From NCBI GenBank assembly GCA_002937505.1, contig PTJY01000003.1, forward strand, positions 254,060-318,059: DNA of 64,000 bases. The letters run 5' to 3'. The stretch's first letter is position 1; each line of letters starts with the position of its first letter. The stretch comes from Alphaproteobacteria bacterium MarineAlpha12_Bin1. GTDB lineage: Bacteria; Pseudomonadota; Alphaproteobacteria; UBA6615. The position numbers were made by a program, and so were the translations under genes. Shown in pieces: positions 1 through 8,400 of the stretch. The notes under the pieces are model-generated. The model ran no database searches, had not been told where the DNA came from, and saw only the letters and a program-made list of their open reading frames with translations.

Positions 1-645
1 CCTTCTAACTGCATCTCTGTCTATTTTCTGCTCACGAGCTCTTCGTTCTATTGCCATTGGAGTATCCATAAGGCCTGGCAAAATGACATTTGCTCGAACT
101 CCATAAGCTGCGTTTTCCATTGCAAGGTGGTGCGTCATTGTATTAACAGCGCCCTTACCTGTCTTATATGTAATGCTATTGTGAGAACAGATAGAAGCTA
201 TTGAGGAGATATTTATTATCACTCCCTCTTTCTGATCTCTCATTACAGGAAGAACATGCTTGCAGGTCATAAACATGCCCTTCACATTCATTTCCATTAG
301 CTGATCCCATATTGATGCATCCATTTCCTGGGTTTCAGTATCACCTTCAGAACGACCAACATTGTTATGCAAGATGTCAATTTTACCAAAATGCTTGTAG
401 CACTCCTGAGCAATATTTTTACAATTAGATTCTTCTGTAATATCGGCGGTAAGTATTTTACAAATACCACCATTCTCTTCTATCATCCTAGATGTATCGG
501 TTACCCAGTCTCTATTCTTATCTACTAAGAGTACCTTTGCACCTTCTTGTGCAAAACGAACAGCTGTAGCCCTACCATTACCAATTGTTTCACCGGGTTG
601 CTGTCCAGCGCCGACCACAATAGCAACTTTATCCTTCAATCTCAT
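1..645 (-). CDS. SDR-family NAD(P)-dependent oxidoreductase (3' end cut by window edge)
   Basis: This is a short-chain dehydrogenase/reductase; the reaction is NAD(P)(H)-dependent oxidation or reduction of an unidentified alcohol/carbonyl. I translated 215 in-frame codons from the ATG at 645-643 to the window edge. The N-terminal Rossmann signature is VVGAGQQPG, followed by a NNVG segment in place of the usual NNAG, an ISS segment ending in the catalytic Ser, and the YKTGK catalytic Tyr/Lys pair. The C-terminal substrate loop lies off the window. A GGAGAAGGG ribosome site sits just before the ATG. It lies 36 bp downstream of frmA on the same strand and is probably co-transcribed with it. Family assignment is secure; substrate is unknown. 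Confidence 0.9.
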   Translation of the reverse strand, partial: MRLKDKVAIVVGAGQQPGETIGNGRATAVRFAQEGAKVLLVDKNRDWVTDTSRMIEENGGICKILTADITEESNCKNIAQECYKHFGKIDILHNNVGRSEGDTETQEMDASIWDQLMEMNVKGMFMTCKHVLPVMRDQKEGVIINISSIASICSHNSITYKTGKGAVNTMTHHLAMENAAYGVRANVILPGLMDTPMAIERRAREQKIDRDAVRR

Positions 646-681
646 TGCCCTTCTCCTGGTTCATCCCTTCTGTTTGTTTTC

Positions 682-1794
682 CTAAAACTCCACAACGGAA
701 CGGATCGACTTTCCCTCATGCATGAGGTTAAACCCATGGTTAATTTCGTTTAAGCTGAGCTTATGAGTAATCATCGGATCAATTTCTATTTTGCCATCCA
801 TATACCAGTCGACAATATTGGGCACATCAGTTCTGCCCGACGCACCACCAAATGCGGTACCTCTCCAAACACGACCCGTAACTAGCTGGAATGGTCTTGT
901 ATTAATTTCAGCTCCGGCAGGAGCTACACCAATTATAATACTTTCTCCCCATCCTTTATGAGCAGACTCTAATGCAATGCGCATCACAGAAACATTACCA
1001 GTAGCATCAAAGGTATAATCGGCGCCGCCGTTAGTCAGATCAACTAGGTAGGCAACTAAATCTCCTTGTATATCTGACGGATTAACGAAATCTGTCATAC
1101 CAAAATGGCTACCCATTGAAGCTTTACTAGCATTAATATCAACACCGACGATTTGATCTGCTCCAGAGAGACGAAGGCCCTGAATCACATTCAGCCCTAT
1201 GCCCCCAAGACCAAACACAATTGCTCGGCTCCCGATCTCGACTTTTGCGGTGTTAATAACTGCTCCGACGCCTGTCGTAACACCACATCCGATATAACAG
1301 ATCTTATCAAATGGAGCGTCTTTTCGTACTTTTGCAAGTGCAATCTCTGGCACAACTGTATGGTTTGCAAAAGTAGAACATCCCATATAGTGATATATCG
1401 GTGTACCATCCAACATTGAAAAACGTGTAGACCCGTCAGGCAAAAGGCCCTGACCTTGAGTCGTCCGAATTGACTGACAGAGATTGGTTTTGGGGTTAAG
1501 GCAATAATCACATTCCCGGCATTCAGGCGTGTAAAGCGGGATCACATGGTCACCAATTTCAAGGCTGGTCACGCCTTCACCAACATCAATAACAATCCCG
1601 GCACCTTCATGACCTAGTATTGCGGGAAATATGCCCTCTGGATCATCGCCAGATCGAGTGAAATCATCAGTATGGCAGAGGCCAGTTGCCTTAATTTCCA
1701 CTAATACCTCTCCTTTGCGTGGCATTTCTAAATTGACTTCCATGATTTCTAACTGTTTTCCAGCTTCTAAAGCGACTGCTGCACGTGTTTTCAT
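682..1794 (-). CDS. frmA: S-(hydroxymethyl)glutathione dehydrogenase / class III alcohol dehydrogenase
   Basis: The 370-residue zinc alcohol dehydrogenase oxidises S-hydroxymethylglutathione to S-formylglutathione with NAD+, the first step of glutathione-dependent formaldehyde detoxification. Catalytic zinc ligands are visible as Cys40, His62-Glu63 and Cys170; the structural zinc site is Cys92, Cys95, Cys98 and Cys106; the NAD-binding loop is GLGGIG at 195-200. Length and motif spacing are those of class III enzymes. No S-formylglutathione hydrolase (frmB) is in the window. The product would be formate, which the tungsten-type formate dehydrogenase encoded at 41-58 kb could oxidise. An SDR gene follows 36 bp downstream. 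A closely related alcohol dehydrogenase with another substrate cannot be excluded. Confidence 0.88.
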   Translation of the reverse strand: MKTRAAVALEAGKQLEIMEVNLEMPRKGEVLVEIKATGLCHTDDFTRSGDDPEGIFPAILGHEGAGIVIDVGEGVTSLEIGDHVIPLYTPECRECDYCLNPKTNLCQSIRTTQGQGLLPDGSTRFSMLDGTPIYHYMGCSTFANHTVVPEIALAKVRKDAPFDKICYIGCGVTTGVGAVINTAKVEIGSRAIVFGLGGIGLNVIQGLRLSGADQIVGVDINASKASMGSHFGMTDFVNPSDIQGDLVAYLVDLTNGGADYTFDATGNVSVMRIALESAHKGWGESIIIGVAPAGAEINTRPFQLVTGRVWRGTAFGGASGRTDVPNIVDWYMDGKIEIDPMITHKLSLNEINHGFNLMHEGKSIRSVVEF

Positions 1795-1904
1795 TTAATT
1801 ACCCCCTTGAAAAATTCTTTTTCTTAATTCTCTATCTTATTTTTGTAACTTGATAAAAAACTATCCTATCTTCATGTTCCAATATAAGCGGAACTAAAGA
1901 GGCT

Positions 1905-2477
1905 TTACTCAATAAATAATATCTCTTTTATATATATTTTTGCCTGATGGTTTCTTCCAATAGCAACTATGCCCAAGGACGTAATACCTCTAGATTGAAC
2001 AGTATTTGCTAACAGAAAACCTGATTTTTTGAATCCCTTAATTGGTAATATAAATTCCTTAAATTCTTCAGTGACAATAAATTCAGATTGATAGTACTGC
2101 CATGGAAACAACATTCCAGTAGTGCGTAAGTGAATAAAATATTTTTGATTGTTACCTTTAGCTACGATTTTAATATATTTAGCTTTTGTTAAATTGTGAT
2201 CCCTTAAGTTTCTCCGTATTTGTATAAATCCTCCATTATTCTCGGTGGTCACATTTCCTGATAGTAAAGCATGAAAAGATCCTTCTTTTGTCTCAAAAAC
2301 AACTGTTCCTGTTGAAACTCCACCCATTACAGCATCTGTAATGAATCTCCACTGATTTTGATCACGAAAGTTATCTCTAAAGACAACGTCCCCGGGTGAT
2401 TTATTTATCGTAATTATCAAAACTAACAATAAAACGACAATCGTATGAAAGAATGTTTTCAAATTTAAAAATCTCAA
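1905..2477 (-). CDS. CIA30-family protein with N-terminal membrane/signal segment
   Basis: The 190-residue protein begins with a hydrophobic segment (about residues 9-24) that could be a signal peptide or anchor. It is followed by a CIA30-type beta-sandwich: the segments FRDNFRDQNQWRFITDAVMG, GGVSTG, NNGGFIQIRR and FPWQYYQSEF match the family named after the complex I assembly factor NDUFAF1. Bacterial members are mostly uncharacterised and no nuo genes lie nearby, so a complex I role is not implied. The chosen start is TTG at 2477, in front of RFLNLKTFFHTIVV; there is no clear Shine-Dalgarno site, so the exact start is uncertain. Confidence 0.72.
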   Translation of the reverse strand: MRFLNLKTFFHTIVVLLLVLIITINKSPGDVVFRDNFRDQNQWRFITDAVMGGVSTGTVVFETKEGSFHALLSGNVTTENNGGFIQIRRNLRDHNLTKAKYIKIVAKGNNQKYFIHLRTTGMLFPWQYYQSEFIVTEEFKEFILPIKGFKKSGFLLANTVQSRGITSLGIVAIGRNHQAKIYIKEILFIE

Positions 2478-2575
2478 CCAACAGCCACTTCAGTATCTAA
2501 AACTTACTGGATACAAAAATTTCACCGTTCGGATTATTTGTATTGTTGTAAATGACAAGGCTTTTCCATTATCCA

Positions 2576-3457
2576 TTAATCTTTTCGAATGTTATCAGTC
2601 TGCAGCGCCTCATAGATAATTGATAGCTCGCCTTCAAGTAATCCCATCTCAGCAACTTTCGCATAATAATCTCTAGTAAGACGTGCCACCGGCGCGGCCA
2701 CCCCCAAACCATCCGCATGTTCGACAATATACCGCGTATCCTTTTCAACCAAACTAGCCGGTGCTGGCGCCGGATTCCATTTCCTCGCAGCCATTAGAGG
2801 CGCACGTAATTCAAACTGAGTTGATGTAGCAACACTAGATGTAACTGCCTCAATTATTTGTTCTGGCTCCAAGCCCGATGCGATACCAATATTCAGAGCT
2901 TCGGCTGTTACCAAAACGTGATTTGTCACCATAGCGTTTAGCACAAATTTAAGTTTAATGCCGTGACCAAAAGGACCAACATAGGGGCACTTGGGTGCCA
3001 ACACTTCAAGGACAGGTCGAATTTCATCACAGGCGTCTTCATCACCACTTAACATAATTACTGCTTGTTTAGTCTGCATTGCATCAGGAGTACCGCTGAT
3101 CGGAGTGTCTAGAACAAGGGCACCAGCAGGTGTGAGTGACTCATAAACACGTTCCTTTAGATTAACTCCAAAAGTGCCCATATCAGCTACTACCAGCCCT
3201 TTCAGCACTCCTTCGGAGAGACCATCAGCGCCAAAGATTGCTGTCTCCACATCTTCTTCACGAGCGAGGAGTACAATTAAAAAGTCTGTCATTTCTCCAA
3301 GCTCTCTCGGATTAGCAACAAGTTCTCCCCCCTCATCAAGTAACCATCGTGTGCTCTTCCTATCCACTGCAAAGACCTTCTGGCCATTAGCTAGTAATAA
3401 CCGTGCCGCCATACCACCCATTCGCCCGAGACCTAGAATCCCAATTTTATTTATCAT
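2576..3457 (-). CDS. NAD(P)-dependent 3-hydroxyisobutyrate-dehydrogenase-family oxidoreductase
   Basis: The 293-residue protein belongs to the beta-hydroxyacid dehydrogenase family (3-hydroxyisobutyrate, tartronate semialdehyde and 6-phosphogluconate-like enzymes). GLGRMG at residues 9-14 is the dinucleotide-binding loop, DTPISGTPDAM near 117-127 is the substrate-binding segment, and Lys170 with Asn174 in GHGIKLKFVLN is the catalytic region. Arg33 after the second strand (VDRKS) may favour NADP+. It starts at ATG 3457. Neighbours give no pathway; valine catabolism or glyoxylate metabolism are possible. Confidence 0.85.
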   Translation of the reverse strand: MINKIGILGLGRMGGMAARLLLANGQKVFAVDRKSTRWLLDEGGELVANPRELGEMTDFLIVLLAREEDVETAIFGADGLSEGVLKGLVVADMGTFGVNLKERVYESLTPAGALVLDTPISGTPDAMQTKQAVIMLSGDEDACDEIRPVLEVLAPKCPYVGPFGHGIKLKFVLNAMVTNHVLVTAEALNIGIASGLEPEQIIEAVTSSVATSTQFELRAPLMAARKWNPAPAPASLVEKDTRYIVEHADGLGVAAPVARLTRDYYAKVAEMGLLEGELSIIYEALQTDNIRKD

Positions 3458-3554
3458 GATGATATATCTTTCTTTATTTGGTAATTCTGACGAGCCCGAA
3501 TCTAACCCTACTTCATATTATTCAGTTTGATTATTTTGAATTCTAGCAGAAATA

Positions 3555-3770
3555 CTAGGGGTTTAATGTGTCAGGCTCTCTTCCCCAAGATATTTTATTC
3601 CAAAATCGTTCATGCACATAATAAAAGAAAGATGGAATTATAGAACCGAGGCCAAAAATTCCCGCGTTTGTAACGCTACCCGTAGCAATATAGCCAAAAA
3701 CTGCCCAATATAAAAAAACAAATGAACGCCAGGTTATGGTCTTTAAAAGCGATCTTTTTTTGGTTTCCAT
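3555..3770 (-). CDS. DUF2061 small membrane protein
   Basis: The 71-residue protein matches the DUF2061 pattern: a basic N-terminus (KKRSLLKTITWRS), a membrane hairpin formed by about residues 17-30 and 37-51, and the conserved YYVHERFWNKISWG tail. Function is unknown; DUF2061 domains also occur fused to sulfate-assimilation proteins. It stands alone between two unrelated minus-strand genes. Confidence 0.75.
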   Translation of the reverse strand: METKKRSLLKTITWRSFVFLYWAVFGYIATGSVTNAGIFGLGSIIPSFFYYVHERFWNKISWGREPDTLNP

Positions 3771-3914
3771 AATGACTCCATTTTTTATAACGAAAAATAA
3801 TCTATGCTGAAGTTAAGTGGACATATTAATCTTAATAGAATTAATAAGCTAAAAGACTTATATGTTACCACTATGTTGTTAGAGTTTATTTTATTAAGTC
3901 AGTTCGCAAGAAGT

Positions 3915-6122
3915 TTAAGACCTTTCCTTATCCCATATCGCATTTGCTGATTTTTGATTTTCAGACATACCAGTTCCCGTTGATTCAACGGGGTTGTAGT
4001 GAAGCGGTTTAGGGTTTCCAGCTTCTATACGTTTTAGTGCTTTTTCAGGTGTTTCCAGTAATTCTTTTGCTTTTACTGCTGCCTTACGATCTAACATTAC
4101 GGGATCACCTGCATCAGGTGGTGGCATGACATCAGCATTATAATAGGCCACTTTCTGCCTAGAAGAATCGAGTTTACGTTGAAGATTTAAATCACGTTGG
4201 TTTACTCCTACTGGTGGAAGGACGCATCTACCGTCAACTATTTCTAAATCCAACCACCACTTTTTTACGGGATTACGTATACCGTGTCCCATGGTATCAT
4301 CAAGTCTTACAGCAAGAGGAATTAAAAAGGGTTTTATCCAACGTAAATTAACGCCACACCAAGAGGCCACCCTAGTGGCGATAGGACCTTCCCAAGTAAC
4401 AACCTTATTTAGTGGGCAAGTTTTCATACACCGTCCACACGCGGTGCCCTTAGGATTTGTTAGGCGATATCTAGTACACCGTTCTACATCCGGTTTCCAC
4501 ATTTCGTAGCCATTAAACATCACTTTATCGCCTAAAGAAATGGCGTCACAGGGGCATTCCCGAGCACATTTCAAACAGTTTGAACAAAAGTCTTGAAGGC
4601 CAAAATCCATTGGTCTATCTGGCAGCAACGGTAAATCGGTTGTTATAACTACAGTTTTTAAACGTGGACCTATAAAGGGGTTTAAGATTACTTCACCAAT
4701 TCGACTTAATTCACCAAGACCAGCCAAAAGCGTTAATGGCACATGAAGCACATCCGAATCGGCGTTTGTTTGTGAGCGTGAAGAATAACCTAGAGAGCGA
4801 AAAAGCTCAGCCATAATTCCAGAAATCTCCGCACCTCGCATATACGCTCTCATCGACTGAGAACCAGAGATATAGTCGTCACCAGAGGCTCCTTCCATTG
4901 TCTCATATCCCTGATCAATGAGCATTACGATAGCATACTTATTGTACGGTTCAATTTGGCTGCCGTCTTTGTTATGTGAATACCAAGCGTAACTAGGAAT
5001 TTCGCAAATTCCCGTCATTTCACAACCTAAGAAATAGGAAAGAGATTTCACAGCCATGGAATTAGTTGCGGGATTATCATACCCTTCTACTTTATTGTAA
5101 GGAGCACCACCCTGTTCTGGCACCATACATTTGATCAAACTTACCATTGATTGTGCAAATGGATGTTTAAAGGCGAAACGTGACCTCTCTTTTTGAGATT
5201 TGACACCAAGGTCTCCTCTTGCAGCACGCTCAAAAAACTCCGCTCTCTTTGAAACCTTTGGAACTTCATTATCAATAATTAACGTCGTAGGACGATCGAC
5301 TCGATCCACTTGTTCTAGAGGGTACTTGCTCATGTGGGTTGGACGCTTTTCCCTACGACGCCATTCCAGACCTGGAACAGCACCTCCTGCGCCAAACATG
5401 TATCCAATTCCCTTTGCTTTCTTTGCTCCAGCACCTAGTGGAAGGTCACAATATAACTCATATTCTGTCGTTAGCGCAGCGATAGAGAATTTTTCACCCA
5501 AATATGGATTTATAATATTGTTCTTATTTCGAATAGCTAGTCCACTCAAAACTGCTAAACGTTCAAGATCAACAGAGCCCGTTTCCCAGTCATGAGCATT
5601 AGCAGAAAAGCCCATCCATTGGATGTGTTCAGCGAGAGCCAACGAAATTTCAAAAGCCCTCAATTCACCGGCAACATTTTCAACCCCCCTAATCCAAGAA
5701 TAAGCGAGATTATTAACTTCCGGAGTACGACCGTGTGCTACTATAATGACTACAGCGTGATTATGATCATATTTTTTTTCGTTCATCAACCAAACATTAT
5801 TTGGAATTCTACATATACCTATTCCCGATGCATCAAGAAAATAGCCACCTCCCTTAATATCTTGGCTACGGCGTTTTAAATCATCAGGGACAGGTGCTTT
5901 TTCTGGTAAAGGATCAACGTGTCCAGTTTTTCTGAAAATGCCGTGGTATTTACTAAGAGCTTTGCCAAGTAAATTAGTTGGATCTGAAAATTGACGTTGC
6001 TGACGAGGTAGCTGGGATCGGGCAGCCTCAGTCTGAATTACCTGCTCATCATGAGGTAGGCGTTCTAAAGCGTAAGGCCCCCAATGAAAGGGCCTGTCCT
6101 TATTTTTTGAGGTAAAGAGCAT
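3915..6122 (-). CDS. Reductive dehalogenase-like protein (NpRdhA-type, cobalamin plus two [4Fe-4S])
   Basis: The 735-residue protein has the architecture of the cytoplasmic, catabolic reductive dehalogenases. A first nitroreductase/CblC-like domain lies at about 92-228 and a second, homologous copy at about 361-501. A two-cluster ferredoxin domain follows, with Cys513, 516, 519, 523 and Cys549, 562, 565, 569. In the family the second copy binds cobalamin and the first is degenerate. Tyr427, Lys489 and Arg553 sit where I recall the NpRdhA catalytic Tyr426, Lys488 and Arg552, one residue offset; an alignment is needed to confirm this. There is no Tat signal and no rdhB anchor gene, so it should act in the cytoplasm. 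Unlike BhbA-type enzymes it has no fused flavin/NADPH reductase, so its electron donor must be encoded elsewhere. Substrate unknown. Related cobalamin/Fe-S reductases with other roles (for example queuosine QueG) are smaller and have one core domain. Confidence 0.82.
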   Translation of the reverse strand: MLFTSKNKDRPFHWGPYALERLPHDEQVIQTEAARSQLPRQQRQFSDPTNLLGKALSKYHGIFRKTGHVDPLPEKAPVPDDLKRRSQDIKGGGYFLDASGIGICRIPNNVWLMNEKKYDHNHAVVIIVAHGRTPEVNNLAYSWIRGVENVAGELRAFEISLALAEHIQWMGFSANAHDWETGSVDLERLAVLSGLAIRNKNNIINPYLGEKFSIAALTTEYELYCDLPLGAGAKKAKGIGYMFGAGGAVPGLEWRRREKRPTHMSKYPLEQVDRVDRPTTLIIDNEVPKVSKRAEFFERAARGDLGVKSQKERSRFAFKHPFAQSMVSLIKCMVPEQGGAPYNKVEGYDNPATNSMAVKSLSYFLGCEMTGICEIPSYAWYSHNKDGSQIEPYNKYAIVMLIDQGYETMEGASGDDYISGSQSMRAYMRGAEISGIMAELFRSLGYSSRSQTNADSDVLHVPLTLLAGLGELSRIGEVILNPFIGPRLKTVVITTDLPLLPDRPMDFGLQDFCSNCLKCARECPCDAISLGDKVMFNGYEMWKPDVERCTRYRLTNPKGTACGRCMKTCPLNKVVTWEGPIATRVASWCGVNLRWIKPFLIPLAVRLDDTMGHGIRNPVKKWWLDLEIVDGRCVLPPVGVNQRDLNLQRKLDSSRQKVAYYNADVMPPPDAGDPVMLDRKAAVKAKELLETPEKALKRIEAGNPKPLHYNPVESTGTGMSENQKSANAIWDKERS

Positions 6123-6265
6123 AACATTGCCTTTCCAATCACTCTCAATATTCTACATCAATTATTAAACTTTCCTTTAGACTAACAATCACCATACAAA
6201 TAAAAAATAATTTATTCACCGTCGTTCGACACTACATACAAAACGCCATTCCATACTACAGCTGG

Positions 6266-7549
6266 CTAATCAATAGGCTTTACATCAAAAGCCAGGCTTA
6301 TTCTTCTTTCATTTTTTTCAGAAGCCACTGTGTAATGAAAGAGAGATGAAGGAAACATAACAATATCGCCTTGAGAAATATTACATTCCATACTAGGAAA
6401 ATCTTTTGAATCTGAGGGGTAGCTGGCCCCCTTCAAATCAAAAACAATATTTCCAGCGTTAGATCCCGATATTTTTTTCAATGATAGATATAAACTGCCA
6501 CTCAACCATCCAAGCTTATGCATGTGTGGTTTAAGAAGCCCACCACCTTTCATATCTACTATCCATCCGTGAAGTTCGCTATTTTTAGGCCATTTAGTAA
6601 TAAACCCATCAGTTGATTCAGAGAATTTTGACCTATATTCTTCTATCTTTTGAAAAATAATTGTTTTCAAGGTCCTAAAAGCTGGATCGGAAGATAGAAA
6701 AACATTTCCAGAGGTCTGAGATCCGCTTTTCAACAATTCTTGGGGCTTGGCATCAAAACCCCTTGAAGATTTCAGTAGCTTATCGACTAAATCGTGATTA
6801 AACCCGTCTTGGGGGCTAAGCTTTGAAAGCTTTATATATGATAGTGGTTCTCTACAAAATAAATTCCTATCAGGAATTTTATAGCGAATTGATGCATGAG
6901 TTTGAACCGCCGCCAGAAGAGGGTTTACTTCTCCTGTCTTAAGAATTTTCTCTTCTGATTCACTGTAAGTCTTTTTATCTTTAGATCTATATATTAATTC
7001 TAACCACAAACTAGAGCTTAACCGCTTCCCGCTTCTGCTGTAATGTTCAATTGCTTTATCATAAAAATCGCTACCAGCATCTCTATAGATCTCTGCAATC
7101 TTAAAATTAATATCATCAAGATCGTTATAAGTTAGTCTATCTTTGTACGACAGAATCTGATGAAGGATTTTTAACGCGCGACTGGGTCTAGCTGTAAGTG
7201 CATAAACGTTTGCAAGGGACACCGAGATGCCTATTGATGACGGGTCCTCTTCTAACGCATTTAAATAGCATTCTTCTGCTTTCTCGAGCTTACCTGTGTC
7301 TGTGTAAATGTTTCCTAAATTTCCTAAAAAAAGAGTATTTGTAGGATTATCAACCAGCACTTGCTCGAAAATTTGTCTCGCTTGATCAATATTGCCTTGC
7401 CTCTTGTGTGCCAGTGCCAAAATATTAACTGCAGTAGCACTTTGATATTTTCGGACAAGTTCTTGGGCTGCTGGAATGACAAGGCCCATGTCACCCTTAT
7501 AATACAGAGCCTGGAGACTCTCGATCTTTTCTTGTCTTTCTTTGTCCAT
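6266..7549 (-). CDS. TPR protein with C-terminal putative 2OG-Fe(II) oxygenase domain
   Basis: Of 427 residues, about 1-175 form TPR helices and about 285-425 form a 2-oxoglutarate/Fe(II) oxygenase of the PF13759 type. Candidate iron ligands are His342-x-His344 in PHMHKLGW and His405 in FPSSLFHYT; Arg415/Arg416 in NERRISLAF would hold 2-oxoglutarate. Such enzymes hydroxylate proteins or peptides; here the TPR part probably selects the target. It is the first of three TPR-enzyme fusions in ten kilobases. Start ATG 7549. Target unknown. Confidence 0.82.
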   Translation of the reverse strand: MDKERQEKIESLQALYYKGDMGLVIPAAQELVRKYQSATAVNILALAHKRQGNIDQARQIFEQVLVDNPTNTLFLGNLGNIYTDTGKLEKAEECYLNALEEDPSSIGISVSLANVYALTARPSRALKILHQILSYKDRLTYNDLDDINFKIAEIYRDAGSDFYDKAIEHYSRSGKRLSSSLWLELIYRSKDKKTYSESEEKILKTGEVNPLLAAVQTHASIRYKIPDRNLFCREPLSYIKLSKLSPQDGFNHDLVDKLLKSSRGFDAKPQELLKSGSQTSGNVFLSSDPAFRTLKTIIFQKIEEYRSKFSESTDGFITKWPKNSELHGWIVDMKGGGLLKPHMHKLGWLSGSLYLSLKKISGSNAGNIVFDLKGASYPSDSKDFPSMECNISQGDIVMFPSSLFHYTVASEKNERRISLAFDVKPID

Positions 7550-7569
7550 TAATAATTTATCAATCGTAT

Positions 7570-7986
7570 CTATAATATTAAATTATGGTCAATTAATAGC
7601 TTATAACAAGTCAATGTTTGCAGCCACGCCATATTATTCTTTAGTTCTTCTTTACTAATTTGAGACATCATTTTTATCCAAGGCTTTGGGCTTCCACCAA
7701 AATGCCCACTTTCTTTACCTAGTTGATAAAGTTTTTCTAAATACCCATCAACGTCACCAACAATGCGATTTACTATTATGTCAATTGTCGATTTTTTAAT
7801 TTTCTCACTCGCAGATAATTCTGAATATAGTTTGAACCGAATAAGGCATCCAGTGACTTGTCCATAGAGGATGGAATTACTTCTATACGTCTCCCAGTTT
7901 ATTTTACCACTAGTATGAGCGAGAGAGTTGGTCGGGAAAAATAATATTAGAATTAGCAGCACAAGAAATAAGTTTGAAAGTTTCAC
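7570..7986 (-). CDS. Secreted or periplasmic hypothetical protein
   Basis: I do not recognise this 138-residue protein. It has a clear signal peptide: KLSNLFLVLLILILFFPTN followed by SLAHTS, a plausible type I cleavage after SLA. The mature part is charged and probably helical, with two Cys (in TGCLIRF and LTCYKL). The start is a GTG at 7986, chosen because AGGAG stands six bases upstream. It lies 20 bp upstream of the TPR-oxygenase gene on the same strand and may be in one transcript with it. Confidence 0.65.
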   Translation of the reverse strand: MKLSNLFLVLLILILFFPTNSLAHTSGKINWETYRSNSILYGQVTGCLIRFKLYSELSASEKIKKSTIDIIVNRIVGDVDGYLEKLYQLGKESGHFGGSPKPWIKMMSQISKEELKNNMAWLQTLTCYKLLIDHNLIL

Positions 7987-8026
7987 GATAATCTCCTGTC
8001 GCTGAATGAACTTACTTTATCTTGTA

Positions 8027-8398
8027 TTAAGTTTTTTTTGGTGGAAAAATCTTCCACATAAGAAATGTCCACCCCAATAGTATACAGTATAAAACTATGA
8101 AAAACTCTATTGGAAAATCCCAATAAATTAATTTTTCAATCCAATGTCCAATGAATGTTTCAGATTGAGTGATTCCCCGCAATTTATTTTCAATAGAGGT
8201 AAGTGGGCAGGTTATTCCTAGTAATGTTTCAAGCGTGACAAACGCCATCAACGCACAATGGGATATTCTTAATTTCTTGTTTGAAGTCCACTCCCAATGG
8301 AAAGTGTAACCAATTGGTATAAGAAGTAATCCAGAGGCAACAAAGACTACAATGCAAAAATGAAAAACTAAAACAATGTCTGCGAGAAAAAAAGTCAC
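8027..8398 (-). CDS. DUF2784 family membrane protein
   Basis: The 123-residue protein matches the DUF2784 pattern: an N-terminal LADIVLVFHFCIVVFVASGLL helix, a conserved C-P-L segment (GITCPLTSIENKLR) and a last helix near 93-112, about four membrane segments in all. Function unknown. It begins with GTG at 8398, two bases after the stop of the large TPR gene, so the two are very likely translated from one message. A second frame overlapping this region is a shadow. Confidence 0.7.
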   Translation of the reverse strand: MTFFLADIVLVFHFCIVVFVASGLLLIPIGYTFHWEWTSNKKLRISHCALMAFVTLETLLGITCPLTSIENKLRGITQSETFIGHWIEKLIYWDFPIEFFIVLYCILLGWTFLMWKIFPPKKT

Positions 8399-8400
8399 CG

